A stretch of 64,000 nucleotides of DNA from positions 62,001 to 126,000 of the forward strand of contig NZ_JAKZGL010000007.1 of NCBI RefSeq assembly GCF_022549355.1, written 5' to 3'. The stretch comes from Acinetobacter sp. NIPH 2699. GTDB taxonomy: Bacteria; Pseudomonadota; Gammaproteobacteria; Pseudomonadales; Moraxellaceae. Positions 43,695-54,835 of this stretch are shown here, piece by piece. Positions within the stretch are counted from its first letter, which is position 1; every line of letters begins with the position of its first letter. The position numbers and the translations under genes were made by a program. The notes below the pieces were generated by a model. It was not told the origin of the DNA. It worked only from the letters and a program-made list of their open reading frames with translations, and made no database searches.

Positions 43695-44924
43695 ATGAAG
43701 CTGCATGCCATTCAAAAAGCTGTTTTACTTAGTTTACTACCAACGACCTCAGCATTTGCTGCTGCATTAGATCGTTCGGGTCAGTCAATCGCTGCATTTT
43801 TACAGCCAGACAACTATTTTGAAGCGGGTATTACCTTTCTGAGCGCAGATGTTTCAGGAAAAGATACGTCACAAAACGCTACTGGCGATATGGCAAACTA
43901 TTACTACTCACCAAGTGCTGCATTAAAAATTCAAGCCACTGAACATTTTTCGGTTGGTCTACTCTATGACCATCCTTATGGTGCAGATGCACAATATAGT
44001 GGTCAAAACAATTTTGTCGAAAATCGACCTGTTCCGTTTAATGGTCGAACATCAGTTACGGTAAGTACCGAAAATTTAAATTTACTTTTTGGTTATCAAC
44101 CAAATCAAAATTGGAATCTTTATGCTGGCGCAGTTTATCAAACACTGGATGCCACCGTATTATTGCGTGGTGAAAGCTATAGTGCCTATAGTGGCTATGA
44201 CTTTAAAACAGGTAAAGATGAAGCTGTAGGTTGGCTAGCAGGTGTTGCTTATCAAATTCCTGAAATTGCACTCAAAGCATCTGTAACGTATCGTGCCAAA
44301 ATCAAGCATGAAATGAATGCTTATGAAAAGCATGGCGTAGCAGGTATGACTGGCAATACGGGTTTTGATGCGCTTTTAAATCAAATTAATCATTCTGAAG
44401 GCCAAACTGAAATCACCACACCACAATCCGTCAATCTTGATTTTCAAACGGGAATCATGGAAAACACAGTTGCATTTGCAAATTTACGTTGGGTGAACTG
44501 GAAAGACTTTGCGATTCGTCCTTATAAATTTGGTGCTGCTTCAACATTACCTCCAATCGTTGCTTCAACAGGTAAAAAAGACGGTTTTGATTTGGTTGCT
44601 TATACCGAAGATCAATACTCGATTACTGCAGGTGTTGGACGTAAGATCAACGACCAATGGGCCGGTAATGTATCAGTCGGTTGGGATTCTGGCGCAGGTA
44701 ACCCTGTGACCACATTAGGTCCAACTGAAGGTTATTGGAATGTGGGTGTGGGTATTCAATATAGCCCTACTCCTGCGACTTTTATTGCTGGCGGTGTAAA
44801 ATACTTCTGGCTAGGTGATGCTAAGGCTCAGTCTGGTTCTCAGTTCAACACACCAGGCTATGTTGCAGAATTTGAAGATAATGATGCTATCGCATACGGT
44901 TTAAAAATTGGTTATAAATTCTAA
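43695..44924 (+). CDS. OmpP1/FadL-family outer-membrane protein, second copy
   Basis: 409 aa, the usual FadL length. Signal peptide, then AALDRSGQSIAAFLQP. Arose by tandem duplication with the preceding gene: they share almost all strands (GYQPNQNW, VNLDFQTGIMENTVAFA, AGNVSVGWDSGAGNP) and the terminal Phe, but this copy lacks the ~98-residue insert. The genes are separated by a terminator and a 223-nt gap, so they can be regulated independently. Confidence 0.9.
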   Translation: MKLHAIQKAVLLSLLPTTSAFAAALDRSGQSIAAFLQPDNYFEAGITFLSADVSGKDTSQNATGDMANYYYSPSAALKIQATEHFSVGLLYDHPYGADAQYSGQNNFVENRPVPFNGRTSVTVSTENLNLLFGYQPNQNWNLYAGAVYQTLDATVLLRGESYSAYSGYDFKTGKDEAVGWLAGVAYQIPEIALKASVTYRAKIKHEMNAYEKHGVAGMTGNTGFDALLNQINHSEGQTEITTPQSVNLDFQTGIMENTVAFANLRWVNWKDFAIRPYKFGAASTLPPIVASTGKKDGFDLVAYTEDQYSITAGVGRKINDQWAGNVSVGWDSGAGNPVTTLGPTEGYWNVGVGIQYSPTPATFIAGGVKYFWLGDAKAQSGSQFNTPGYVAEFEDNDAIAYGLKIGYKF

Positions 44925-44935
44925 TTTTGATCGAT

Positions 44936-44968
44936 AAAACAAAAGGCGCTCATAGCGCCTTTTGTTTT
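44936..44968. terminator. Bidirectional terminator between FadL copy 2 and thrH
   Basis: A 15-bp stem with loop CAT, flanked by A and T tracts on both sides, between convergent genes. Confidence 0.85.
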
Positions 44969-45001
44969 ATGCATTTTTCACACAATGGTGAGAAATATAT
45001 T

Positions 45002-45619
45002 TTATTCTGGAATATTACGTTGCGATACCGAACGAATCGCTTGTTTTAATGCTTCATAGCCATGAAGTGGTGGGAATTGAGGAAACTCAGCAATCACATT
45101 ATCTGGCGCATCAAATAAAAAGCCATGATCCGCTTCGCCCAGCATAGTAGTATCGTTATAAGAATCACCCGCTGCGATCACACGGAAATTCAAACCATGT
45201 AAGGCTTTGACAGCTTGACGCTTTTGATCAGGTTGACGCAATTTATACGCGGTAATCATACCATTTTCATCTGTCTCAAGTTTATGACAGAAAATCGTTG
45301 GCCAGCCTAATTGTTTCATCAAAGGATGAGCAAATTCATAGAACGTATCCGACAAAATAATCAGTTGAAAATGAGTACTGACCCATTCAACAAATTCTTT
45401 CGCACCTTCAAAAGGCCCCATATCTGCAATCACAGCTTGAATATCGTTTAAACCCAAACCATGTTGTTTTAAGATATTCAAACGTTGTGTCATAAGCACA
45501 TCATAGTCTGGAATATCACGCGTGGTTGCTTCGAGTTCTTTAATCCCTGTTTTTTTTGCGAAATTAATCCAGATTTCTGGAACTAAAACACCTTCAAGAT
45601 CTAGGCATACGATTTCCAT
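45002..45619 (-). CDS. thrH: Phosphoserine phosphatase/homoserine phosphotransferase ThrH
   Basis: 205 aa HAD-superfamily enzyme. Motif I is DLEGVLVPE (DxE form characteristic of ThrH), motif II LSDTFYEFA, motif III Lys region, motif IV GDSYNDTTML. Dephosphorylates phosphoserine and can transfer the phosphate to homoserine, linking serine and threonine synthesis. Single gene. Confidence 0.9.
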   Translation of the reverse strand: MEIVCLDLEGVLVPEIWINFAKKTGIKELEATTRDIPDYDVLMTQRLNILKQHGLGLNDIQAVIADMGPFEGAKEFVEWVSTHFQLIILSDTFYEFAHPLMKQLGWPTIFCHKLETDENGMITAYKLRQPDQKRQAVKALHGLNFRVIAAGDSYNDTTMLGEADHGFLFDAPDNVIAEFPQFPPLHGYEALKQAIRSVSQRNIPE

Positions 45620-45826
45620 GCTTATCCAAATATCCTATATGTTAAAAATTGCGATAGTTTAACATGGAGAGAGGTTGAGCAATTGCCCTTTTTTCATACT
45701 CTAAGCATCGATTTTTTGAATAAGAATTTCTTAGCGGACATATCCGATGAGACATAATTCCATTACTATATAAGGTAGTGTGTCGTGTATACGATAAAGA
45801 CCGATGATAAGAAAAGGCAACGCGTT

Positions 45827-46447
45827 ATGACTTTAAACTTGGATCAAATCAATACAGAATTTGGCAATGATGCTGAAAAACTCATTGAATGGGCATTAAG
45901 CTTAAATGAAAAAGCCATTGTGACAACGAATTTTCGTCCTTTTGAAGCTGTCATTTTACATCTGTTGACCCGTGTCAAACCAGATATCCAAGTGGTATGG
46001 ATGGATAATGGCTACAATACTGAAACAACCTATAAGTATGTTGATGAAATTACCAAACTGTTGAACCTCAATCTTCTGACTTATTTACCAAAGCGTTCAC
46101 GTGCACATCGTGAGGCATTGGAAGGTACTGTTCCAGCACTCGATGATCCAAAACATGAAGCCTTTACTGCCGAAGTAAAATTAGAACCATTTGAACGTGC
46201 ATTACGCGAAACTGCACCCAAAGTTTGGTTTACAGCTTTACGTGCAACAGATACGGCTGTTCGTGCGGAAATGGAGTCTGTGAGTATCAATCCAGATGGT
46301 CTAATCAAAGTTGCACCATTATTAAAATGGACGTCAAAAGACCTATGGGAATATATGCAAAAACATAACCTTCCTGACAATGAAGATTATTTTGATCCGA
46401 CCAAAGGTGAAGAACACCGAGAATGCGGTTTACATCTAAATCACTAA
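45827..46447 (+). CDS. cysH: PAPS/APS reductase family protein (CysH)
   Basis: 206 aa from the ATG at 45827 (AAAAGG 9 nt upstream); an in-frame GTG at 45785 would add 14 residues without a ribosome-binding site. Adenylyl-sulfate-binding core: IVTTNFRPFEAVILHLL, VVWMDNGYNTETTYKY, TALRATDTA and the catalytic C-terminal ECGLH. The paired cysteines (CC and CxxC) of [4Fe-4S] APS reductases are absent, favouring the PAPS-type. Shorter than E. coli CysH. Part of sulfate assimilation. Confidence 0.85.
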   Translation: MTLNLDQINTEFGNDAEKLIEWALSLNEKAIVTTNFRPFEAVILHLLTRVKPDIQVVWMDNGYNTETTYKYVDEITKLLNLNLLTYLPKRSRAHREALEGTVPALDDPKHEAFTAEVKLEPFERALRETAPKVWFTALRATDTAVRAEMESVSINPDGLIKVAPLLKWTSKDLWEYMQKHNLPDNEDYFDPTKGEEHRECGLHLNH

Positions 46448-46463
46448 ATCGAATAGCTTCGTT

Positions 46464-46499
46464 AAAATAAAACCACTGATTCATCAGTGGTTTTATTTT
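46464..46499. terminator. Rho-independent terminator of cysH
   Basis: A 16-bp perfect stem with loop TTCA and flanking A/T tracts, 17 nt after the stop. Confidence 0.9.
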
Positions 46500-46670
46500 T
46501 TATGACTGCCCTGTACAAAGTCATATTTTAACCAGAACAAACCGTATATACTCGACAGAACGGTTCAATAATTCTAATAAGAGTTATAGGGTCTGTTGAC
46601 ACTTCATGGTTGAAATATCAACAAATCCTACGAGTATCTTATAAAAAATGCGACGAGAGGCTAATCTGCT

Positions 46671-48056
46671 ATGCGCCCATTACACCCAATCGACTTCATT
46701 TTTCTTTCATTAGAAAAAAGGCAACAACCTATGCACGTAGGGGGCTTGTTTTTATTCGAACTTCCTGAGAATGCTTCACCGACGTTCGTGCATGACTTAG
46801 TGGAAGAAATTCGTCAATCAAAAAGCATCCCCGTTCCCCCTTTTAACAACCAACTCAACGGTTTATTTTGGGGTGAGGACAATGAATTCGATTTAGATCA
46901 CCATTTCAGCCATATTGCCCTACCGAATCCTGGACGTATTCGCGAATTACTGGTCTATATTTCACAGCAACATAGTTCACTGATTGATCGCGCTAAGCCA
47001 TTATGGACCTGTGACATTATCGAAGGTATTGAAGGTAATCGCTTTGCGATGTATTTCAAAATCCACCATGCGATGGTCGATGGCGTGGCTGGTATGCGTT
47101 TGATTGAAAAATCACTGTCTAAAGATCCAAACGAAAAACATGTGGTGCCATTATGGTGTGTAGAGGGTAAACGGGCTAAGCGTTTGAAAGCGCCAAAGCC
47201 ACCAAGTGTGAGCAAAATCAAAGGCTTTTTGAATGGCGTCAAATCACAACTTGAAGTAACGCCAAAAGTCTTGCAAGAGCTTTCTCAAACCATTTTTAAA
47301 GAAATGGGGAAGAATCCAGATTATGTTTCTACTTTTCAGGCACCACCTTCAATTTTAAACCAACGCGTAAGCTCCGCACGTCGTTTCGCTGCACAGTCCT
47401 TTGAGCTGGATCGTTTCCGCGCAATCGCAAAAACACTAGGCGTCACGTTGAATGATGTGGTATTGGCCGTATGCTCAGGCGCATTGCGTGAGTATTTAAT
47501 TAGTCACGACAGTTTGCCGAAAAAACCGTTGATTGCAATGGTTCCAGCCTCATTACGTACCGATGACTCGGATGTAAGCAACCGAATTACCATGATCTTG
47601 GCAAATCTTGCAACGCATATCGAAGACCCGATTGAACGTCTGGAAATCATTCGTCGTAGCGTACAGAACTCAAAACAACGTTTTAGTCGTATGACTGCAA
47701 ATGAAATTTTGAATTATAGCGCTGTGGTTTATGGTCCTGCGGGACTCAATATTGCATCAGGGATGCTGCCTAAACGCCAAGCATTTAACCTTGTGATTTC
47801 GAATGTACCAGGACCACGTGAGCCTTTATATTGGAATGGTGCGAAACTCGATGCATTGTATCCAGCATCTATCGTCATGGATGGTCAGGCGCTGAATATT
47901 ACCTTGACCAGTTATTTAGACAAATTAGAAGTGGGGTTAATCGCGTGTCGTAATGCATTACCTAAAATGCAAAACTTGCTGACTCATTTAGAAGAAGAAA
48001 TTCAACGCTTTGAACAAAAGATTCAAGAATTAGAAAAGCAAAAAATTGCGAATTAA
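46671..48056 (+). CDS. atfA: Wax ester synthase/diacylglycerol acyltransferase AtfA
   Basis: 461 aa, close to the 458 aa of the A. baylyi enzyme and matching it from the start (MRPLHPIDFIFLSLEKRQQP). Active site HHAMVDG is intact, and NDVVLAVCSGALR, VPASLRTDDSDVSNRIT and SNVPGPREPLYWNGA are the other family blocks. Esterifies fatty alcohols or diacylglycerol with acyl-CoA to make storage wax esters and triacylglycerol at the membrane. Single gene with its own terminator. Confidence 0.95.
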   Translation: MRPLHPIDFIFLSLEKRQQPMHVGGLFLFELPENASPTFVHDLVEEIRQSKSIPVPPFNNQLNGLFWGEDNEFDLDHHFSHIALPNPGRIRELLVYISQQHSSLIDRAKPLWTCDIIEGIEGNRFAMYFKIHHAMVDGVAGMRLIEKSLSKDPNEKHVVPLWCVEGKRAKRLKAPKPPSVSKIKGFLNGVKSQLEVTPKVLQELSQTIFKEMGKNPDYVSTFQAPPSILNQRVSSARRFAAQSFELDRFRAIAKTLGVTLNDVVLAVCSGALREYLISHDSLPKKPLIAMVPASLRTDDSDVSNRITMILANLATHIEDPIERLEIIRRSVQNSKQRFSRMTANEILNYSAVVYGPAGLNIASGMLPKRQAFNLVISNVPGPREPLYWNGAKLDALYPASIVMDGQALNITLTSYLDKLEVGLIACRNALPKMQNLLTHLEEEIQRFEQKIQELEKQKIAN

Positions 48057-48068
48057 CGTTCAAAAAAC

Positions 48069-48098
48069 TAAGGGGCTTTCAATGGCCCCTTATTTTTT
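48069..48098. terminator. Terminator shared by atfA and the 57-residue gene
   Basis: TAAGGGGC and GCCCCTTA around an 8-nt loop, followed by T residues on the plus strand. The stop codon of the minus-strand small gene lies in its 3' arm. Confidence 0.8.
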
Positions 48099-48263
48099 AA
48101 TTGCGCGACACCGTTGTAGCAGTTGGTGGCAAGCAGAGCGGATCATGGCTGTGGTAATTGGAACTTCTTTACCTTGGCTATCGACCATATAGCATGTATT
48201 TACAGGCGTGCTGTCCAAAACATGCTTAAAACCGTGACTCACCAATCTTTTACTAACATTCAT
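48090..48263 (-). CDS. Small conserved-looking protein of unknown function
   Basis: 57 aa, starting MNVSKRLVSHGFKHVLDSTP. GAGGT lies 9-10 nt before the ATG at 48263. Basic, with one Cys in each half (NTCYMVDSQGKEVPIT and RSACHQLLQRCRAIKK). No membrane segment. The good ribosome-binding site and its own flanking intergenic region argue that it is real. Not recognised. Confidence 0.55.
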   Translation of the reverse strand: MNVSKRLVSHGFKHVLDSTPVNTCYMVDSQGKEVPITTAMIRSACHQLLQRCRAIKK

Positions 48264-48361
48264 ATTTATATACCTCATTATATTTGCTAAGACATTGAAA
48301 AATGCCTATGGCTCATCTTATGGTTCTAGTATTTAAAATTCATGATAGAAAGTAAAATTTC

Positions 48362-48398
48362 AGTTGTAACAAGGATTAAGCGAAATCTTGTTACAACT
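48362..48398 (-). terminator. Terminator of rng
   Basis: A 12-bp perfect stem (48362-48373 with 48387-48398) directly adjoining the rng stop; the minus-strand downstream bases are T-rich but interrupted. Confidence 0.65.
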
Positions 48399-49853
48399 TT
48401 AGCTTAAAATGATATCGTATTGCTCTTGCGTATATAAATTTTCCACTTGGAATTTTATGACACGATTCACAAAATGTTCTAAATCCGCGACAGCTGGGGC
48501 TTCTGCTGTTAATAGCCGATCGATCACTGCTGGATGCGCAACGACAGTAAAGCCACCCTTTGAGTCGAATGCACGAGCATATCGCATGATCTCACGAAAT
48601 ATTTCGTAACATACTGTCTCTGCTGTTTTCACATATCCCCGTCCTTGACAGGTTGGGCAGGATTCACAAAGCAAATGTTCCAAAGATTCACGCGTACGTT
48701 TACGTGTCATTTCCACTAAACCAAGCTCTGAAACTTGAGTAATCTTGGTTTTCGCATGATCGCGTTCAAGCATTTTCTCAAACTGACGCATCACCTCTTC
48801 ACGATGCCCAGCTTCTTGCATATCAATAAAATCAATGATCAGAATACCGCCCAAATTACGCAAGCGCAGTTGTCGACTAATCACTTGGGTGGCTTCCATA
48901 TTGGTTTTAAAAACCGTATCTTCTAAGCTTCGACCACCGACATAAGAACCCGTATTGACATCGATCGTGGTCATTGCCTCAGTCTGGTCGATCATCAAAT
49001 AACCACCAGATTTCAATGCAACACGCGTTTGCAGAGCTTTTTGAATATCTTCTTCGACGTTATACAAATCAAATAATGGTTTTTCCCCCGGATAGTGAAT
49101 CAGGCGGTTTTTGATCATCGGTACAAATTCATCGACAAACTCGCTGAGCTTGGCATGAATTTCACGTGAATCAACATAAATCTTCGCCGTTTCACCACTC
49201 GCAAGATCACGGACAATGCGTTGTGGGAGTGGTAATTCTTCAAAAATGATTTCTGGTGTCGCAACTTCTTTTTGTTTGCGTTGAATATATTCCCAGAGTT
49301 TACTCAAATAATTCATATCTTGGGCGATTGCAGCTTCATCAACGCCTTCTGCCGCAGTACGAACAATCACACTACCCGGAAGAAGATGTTGTTCTTGAAT
49401 ATGCTCAATGATGCCACGCAGTCGATCTCGTTCTTCCTCAGATTCGATACGCTGAGACACCCCAATATGATTGCCATACGGCATTAACACGAGATAACGC
49501 GATGGAATAGAAAGATCGGTACTTAAACGCGCACCTTTGGTCCCCAACATGTCTTTCATGACTTGAACCGTCAGCATTTGCCCCGGATGTAAAAGTTCAA
49601 AAACATTTGGGGTGGGCTGTGAACGTGGCCAGACCATATCATTGATATGTAAAAAAGCAGTCCGTGATAAACCAATATCGACGAAAGCAGCTTGCATACC
49701 GGGCAATACCCGTACAACTTTGCCTTTGTAAATATTACCGACCAACCCACGTTTTACTGTACGTTCAACAAATAGCTCATTGACCGTACCATTTTCGATT
49801 AATGCCACACGACATTCCATCGGTGTGACGTTAATTAGCAACTCTTCTGCCAT
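48399..49853 (-). CDS. rng: Ribonuclease G
   Basis: 484 aa from the ATG at 49853 (a TTG two codons earlier is disfavoured). N-terminal S1 domain (~37-125: RGLVGNIYKGKVVRVLPGMQAAFVDIG), RNase H-like and DNase I-like parts, catalytic aspartates in MIDQTEAMTTIDVNTG and LIIDFIDM, and the Zn-link CPTCQGRGY. Length is that of RNase G rather than RNase E (no C-terminal scaffold). Processes 16S rRNA 5' end and mRNAs. Last gene of the mreBCD-maf-rng order shared with E. coli. Confidence 0.95.
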   Translation of the reverse strand: MAEELLINVTPMECRVALIENGTVNELFVERTVKRGLVGNIYKGKVVRVLPGMQAAFVDIGLSRTAFLHINDMVWPRSQPTPNVFELLHPGQMLTVQVMKDMLGTKGARLSTDLSIPSRYLVLMPYGNHIGVSQRIESEEERDRLRGIIEHIQEQHLLPGSVIVRTAAEGVDEAAIAQDMNYLSKLWEYIQRKQKEVATPEIIFEELPLPQRIVRDLASGETAKIYVDSREIHAKLSEFVDEFVPMIKNRLIHYPGEKPLFDLYNVEEDIQKALQTRVALKSGGYLMIDQTEAMTTIDVNTGSYVGGRSLEDTVFKTNMEATQVISRQLRLRNLGGILIIDFIDMQEAGHREEVMRQFEKMLERDHAKTKITQVSELGLVEMTRKRTRESLEHLLCESCPTCQGRGYVKTAETVCYEIFREIMRYARAFDSKGGFTVVAHPAVIDRLLTAEAPAVADLEHFVNRVIKFQVENLYTQEQYDIILS

Positions 49854-49895
49854 AACCAACTCAAAACTTTATAAAAATTCTTATATCCGAAAGTA

Positions 49896-50462
49896 TTAGC
49901 GAAATGCCTTTATGCTTTCTAATAACTGTGCTGTTTCATACAGAGGCAAACCAACGACATTGCTATAACTGCCTCGAATTTGAGGAATATATTGTGCAGC
50001 AATCCCTTGTATCGCATACGCCCCTGCCTTTCCTATCGGCTCACCCGTTGCCCAGTATTTTTCCATTTCTGTATGGCTTAGCTGCTGTAACTCAACTTGT
50101 GTGCGAACCACTGTACTCAAAATCTGAGACGATGTTGCCACACATACACCAGAAAATACATCATGCCACTGTCCTGAAAGTTCTGACCAGATTTCAAATG
50201 CATGCTGCTTGGACTCTGGTTTACCGATGATCTTTCCAGCAAAACTTAAACTGGTATCTGCGGCAATCACGATTGCTTCAGGATAACGCATTAAAACAAC
50301 GCTGGCTTTGTTTCTTGCCAAACGTTCAACATATTGCTCAACAGTTTCACCCGCTAACACCGTTTCATCAACCGCTGGACTAAAAACCTGAAAGTCCAAA
50401 CCGAGTTGCTGTAACAGCTCCTGTCGACGAGGTGAGCTGGATGCTAAAATTATATTCGCCAT
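49896..50462 (-). CDS. maf: Maf-family nucleoside triphosphate pyrophosphatase (YhdE type)
   Basis: 188 aa. Conserved ASSSPRRQELLQQLGL, VIAADTSL and the IQGIAAQYI region. The substrate loop with Arg-Arg in SSSPRRQELL resembles YhdE-type enzymes acting on dTTP/UTP and modified nucleotides. Starts 13 nt inside the mreD gene, so translation is coupled. Confidence 0.9.
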   Translation of the reverse strand: MANIILASSSPRRQELLQQLGLDFQVFSPAVDETVLAGETVEQYVERLARNKASVVLMRYPEAIVIAADTSLSFAGKIIGKPESKQHAFEIWSELSGQWHDVFSGVCVATSSQILSTVVRTQVELQQLSHTEMEKYWATGEPIGKAGAYAIQGIAAQYIPQIRGSYSNVVGLPLYETAQLLESIKAFR

Positions 50463-50944
50463 TTATGTAAACAAGCATAAATAACTGGCCATGCGAGTAT
50501 ACCTGTAATGAGAGGTTGCCAATGGCGAGCGATCGAGAAATGGGTACCTGCAATCGTTTGAGACATCCACAAAAACGTAATATGTGCAATGATCGCAATA
50601 ATGGCAATCACCCATGAATTACCAAAGGTCAAAATTCGACGTTCACGGATAAAATATCGTGTCGCAAAACAAATCAGAACAAAACTTAGTGCATTTAAGC
50701 CAAGCGGTGCATCTAACAATAAATCGACAAAGATTCCCATCGCAAATGCGAACCAAATACCACACCAAACAGGCTGATAAAGAATCCAAAATAGCATAAT
50801 CATCAGCATCACAGAGGGTCGCCAGCCTGATGTATCATAGGCCAATGGATAGACCACCAGTACCGACCCGATCACAATGGAGATAATAATCATCCAAAGT
50901 GGATCTTTATTTGTTCTGGCATAATTTAATTTAGCGATCGGCAT
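50450..50944 (-). CDS. mreD: Rod-shape protein MreD
   Basis: 164 aa from the ATG at 50944, preceded by AAGGAG within the mreC 3' end; the longer frame back to 51043 is a shadow of mreC. Five hydrophobic helices and FAMGIFVDLLLDAPLGLNALSF are the MreD pattern. Integral inner-membrane part of the elongasome. Overlaps mreC by 14 nt. Confidence 0.9.
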   Translation of the reverse strand: MPIAKLNYARTNKDPLWMIIISIVIGSVLVVYPLAYDTSGWRPSVMLMIMLFWILYQPVWCGIWFAFAMGIFVDLLLDAPLGLNALSFVLICFATRYFIRERRILTFGNSWVIAIIAIIAHITFLWMSQTIAGTHFSIARHWQPLITGILAWPVIYACLHKWRI

Positions 50945-51788
50945 AAGGTTGCTCCTTTGCCAACGATTCTGAGAACAGAACCACGACATGATGGCCACTT
51001 GCCAACTGAGCAGTCGGCATGACATCAATTTCAGCAAACTCACCAGAGTTATGACGACTAACCTTAGAAACGGTTCCGACTAAGTAACCTGCTGGAAAGT
51101 GTTCGCCTAGACCAGAACTAAATACTTTGTCGCCCACCTTAATATTGGCACTGGTTGGAACATATTCCATTTTGAGTTGCCCCAAATCCCCTGTTCCCGA
51201 CACAATCGCACGCATCCCTGTACGCTCTAAACGTACCGATAAGGAGTGTTCTTTATCTGAAAGTAACATGATTCGGGCGCTATGCGGATAGACATTAATA
51301 ATCTGCCCCATAATCCCTTTGTCATCTAAAACGGTCTGACCGACTTTAAGATGATCGAGAGCACCGCGATTGATAATAATAATATGGCGCAGTGGGTCAG
51401 CATCGGTACCGATCACTTCGGCGATTTGCATACGCCCATCAATAATCAATGGCGTATCCAGTAGACCACGTAATCGATTATTTTCAGCAGAGAGTTCTGA
51501 AAGTTTTTGCAAGCGAACCTGTGCTTGCAATAGCTCTGCTTGCATCGCGGTATTTTCACGACGCAATTGAGCTTCAGACTTGGTTTGTTGATTCAGCCAT
51601 TCTCGCGACAGTACAGGGTAACTTGCCAGCGCATAAATTGGATTATACGCAGCGTACAATACTTCCCTTGCTGGTTGAACCACATGGGGCATGCGCCAAT
51701 CAAAGAAAAGCACCACCAAGCATGTAATGACCGCGATAACAAACGAACGAAAAGAGGGCGGTTTTCTTGAAAAAAGATTCGGTTGCAC
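50931..51788 (-). CDS. mreC: Rod-shape protein MreC
   Basis: 285 aa. One N-terminal transmembrane helix (~14-32), a coiled coil (~63-105, LRRENTAMQAELLQAQVRLQ), then paired beta barrels with VIINRGALDHLKVGQTV and FPAGYLVGTVSKVSR. Links MreB to periplasmic cell-wall enzymes. 17 nt after mreB. Confidence 0.93.
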   Translation of the reverse strand: MQPNLFSRKPPSFRSFVIAVITCLVVLFFDWRMPHVVQPAREVLYAAYNPIYALASYPVLSREWLNQQTKSEAQLRRENTAMQAELLQAQVRLQKLSELSAENNRLRGLLDTPLIIDGRMQIAEVIGTDADPLRHIIIINRGALDHLKVGQTVLDDKGIMGQIINVYPHSARIMLLSDKEHSLSVRLERTGMRAIVSGTGDLGQLKMEYVPTSANIKVGDKVFSSGLGEHFPAGYLVGTVSKVSRHNSGEFAEIDVMPTAQLASGHHVVVLFSESLAKEQPYADR

Positions 51789-51805
51789 CGCCTATTCCTT
51801 ATGAA

Positions 51806-52897
<1,092 letters not shown>

Positions 52898-52985
52898 TTA
52901 ACTAAATGTGATGATTTGAACAAGTCAATCGCTTATTATAACGCACGATATTTTGAATTTTTTTGATACTGAATTAGGTAAAGTT

Positions 52986-53303
52986 ATGTCTACATCATCT
53001 GATGCGTCACAGACAGCGGATCTAAATGCGCAAACTGTATCGCAAATCGCAAATTTGGCTCGCTTATCCCTAAATGACACGCAATCTGCTGAATATGCTC
53101 AAAGTTTAAATAAAATCTTAGGTATGATGGAAACGTTAAAAGGCATTAACACCGATGATGTTGAGCCTTTAAAAAGCCCATTCGATCACCCACAACCCTT
53201 ACGTACCGACGTTGTGAGTGAAAGTAATCACCGTGATGAATACCAAGCAGTCGCTCCTGCGACAGAAGCAGGTTTATACCTTGTACCTCGTGTAATTGAA
53301 TAA
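52986..53303 (+). CDS. gatC: Asp/Glu-tRNA amidotransferase subunit C
   Basis: 105 aa from the ATG at 52986 (AGGT upstream). The core [35 protein letters not shown] and PLRTDVV is standard; the N-terminal ~20 residues, rich in Ser and Ala, are an extension. Holds GatA and GatB together for transamidation of misacylated tRNA-Gln/Asn. Confidence 0.93.
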   Translation: MSTSSDASQTADLNAQTVSQIANLARLSLNDTQSAEYAQSLNKILGMMETLKGINTDDVEPLKSPFDHPQPLRTDVVSESNHRDEYQAVAPATEAGLYLVPRVIE

Positions 53304-53356
53304 TTTTTATTCGATTAGTCAATATTTTATATTTAGAATGTAAAGAAATTTTTCAT

Positions 53357-54835
53357 ATGACAGATTTACATCGCTTATCAATTCGTGAACTCTCTGAAGG
53401 CTTACAACAAGCCCAATTTTCATCACGTGAATTGACTGAACACTATTTAAAACGTATCGCCAAAATTGACGCAAAAGTAAAAAGTTATGTGACGGTGACA
53501 GCAGAACAAGCACTGATTGAGGCTGATGCCGCTGATGCTGCACTGAAAACGGGCAATGCCCACGCGCTTGCAGGTATTCCACTGGCACATAAAGATATTT
53601 TTTGTACCCAAGGCATTAAAACCACTGCGGGTTCAAAAATACTGGATAATTTCATTTCACCTTATGATGCAACTGTGGTTGCTAAAGCCAAAGCCGCAGG
53701 TCTTGTGACTTTAGGCAAGGTGAACATGGATGAATTCGCCATGGGTTCAACCTCTGAAAGCTCTTATTTTGGTGCAACAGGTAATCCTTGGGCATTGGAT
53801 CATGTGCCAGGTGGTTCTTCAGGTGGCTCTGCTGCTGCTGTAGCGGCTGATCTAGCGCCGATTGCCACAGGTACGGATACTGGCGGCTCAATCCGTCAAC
53901 CTGCCTCATTCTGCGGTTTAACGGGCTTAAAACCGACCTATGGTCGTGTATCTCGCTTTGGGATGATCGCCTATGCTTCATCATTGGATCAAGGCGGTCC
54001 AATGGCACGTTCTGCTGAAGACTGTGCGTACTTGATGAATGTCATTGCAGGTCATGATGCCAAAGACTCAACTTCTATTGATAAAGCAGTAGATGATTAT
54101 GTTGCAAACTTAAACGGCACATCAGTCAAAGGCTTACGCATCGGGATTCCAAAGCAATACTTCAATGTTGCTGGTTTAGACGCAGATGTCAAAGCACGGG
54201 TCGAAGAATCATTGAAAAAGCTTGAAGAAATGGGCGCAACCTTAGTTGAGATCGATCTCAACATGACCGAAGCCTATGTTCCGACCTATTACTTGATCGC
54301 ACCTGCTGAAGCGTCATCAAACCTGTCACGTTTTGATGGTGTACGTTATGGCTACCGCTGTGAAAATCCTGTGGACTTGATGGACTTATACAAGCGTTCA
54401 CGTTCTGAAGGATTCGGTGCAGAAGTACAACGTCGTATCTTGATTGGTACTTATGCCCTTTCTGCTGGTTATTATGATGCATACTATGTCAAAGCACAGA
54501 AAGTACGTCGTCTGATCCAACAGGATTTCTTAAAAGCCTTTGAAAATGTCGATGTGATTGCTGCGCCATCTGCACCAACAACTGCTTATAAAATTGGTGC
54601 GAATCTCAGCCCGACTGAAATGTATTTAGGCGATATTTACACACTTGCAGTGAACTTGGCAGGTCTTCCAGCGATTAATGCACCTGTTGGTTTTGATAAA
54701 GACAGCTTGCCTGTGGGCTTACAGCTCATTGGTAACTACTGGTCAGAATCACAATTGCTTTCGATTGTGCATCAATATCAACAAAATACAGACTGGCATA
54801 CCAAACGTGCGGCAATTGCTGAGGAGAATGCATAA
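53357..54835 (+). CDS. gatA: Asp/Glu-tRNA amidotransferase subunit A
   Basis: 492 aa amidase-signature enzyme. Catalytic Lys in LAHKDIFCT, cis-Ser and nucleophile Ser in the [13 protein letters not shown] and [14 protein letters not shown] blocks. Releases ammonia from glutamine and channels it to GatB. Stop and gatB start overlap by one base (TAATG). Confidence 0.96.
   Translation: MTDLHRLSIRELSEGLQQAQFSSRELTEHYLKRIAKIDAKVKSYVTVTAEQALIEADAADAALKTGNAHALAGIPLAHKDIFCTQGIKTTAGSKILDNFISPYDATVVAKAKAAGLVTLGKVNMDEFAMGSTSESSYFGATGNPWALDHVPGGSSGGSAAAVAADLAPIATGTDTGGSIRQPASFCGLTGLKPTYGRVSRFGMIAYASSLDQGGPMARSAEDCAYLMNVIAGHDAKDSTSIDKAVDDYVANLNGTSVKGLRIGIPKQYFNVAGLDADVKARVEESLKKLEEMGATLVEIDLNMTEAYVPTYYLIAPAEASSNLSRFDGVRYGYRCENPVDLMDLYKRSRSEGFGAEVQRRILIGTYALSAGYYDAYYVKAQKVRRLIQQDFLKAFENVDVIAAPSAPTTAYKIGANLSPTEMYLGDIYTLAVNLAGLPAINAPVGFDKDSLPVGLQLIGNYWSESQLLSIVHQYQQNTDWHTKRAAIAEENA

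Noticed and set aside
46589..46601. GGGTCTGTTGACA resembling the end of an insertion sequence
   Set aside because: No matching inverted end, target duplication or transposase nearby.
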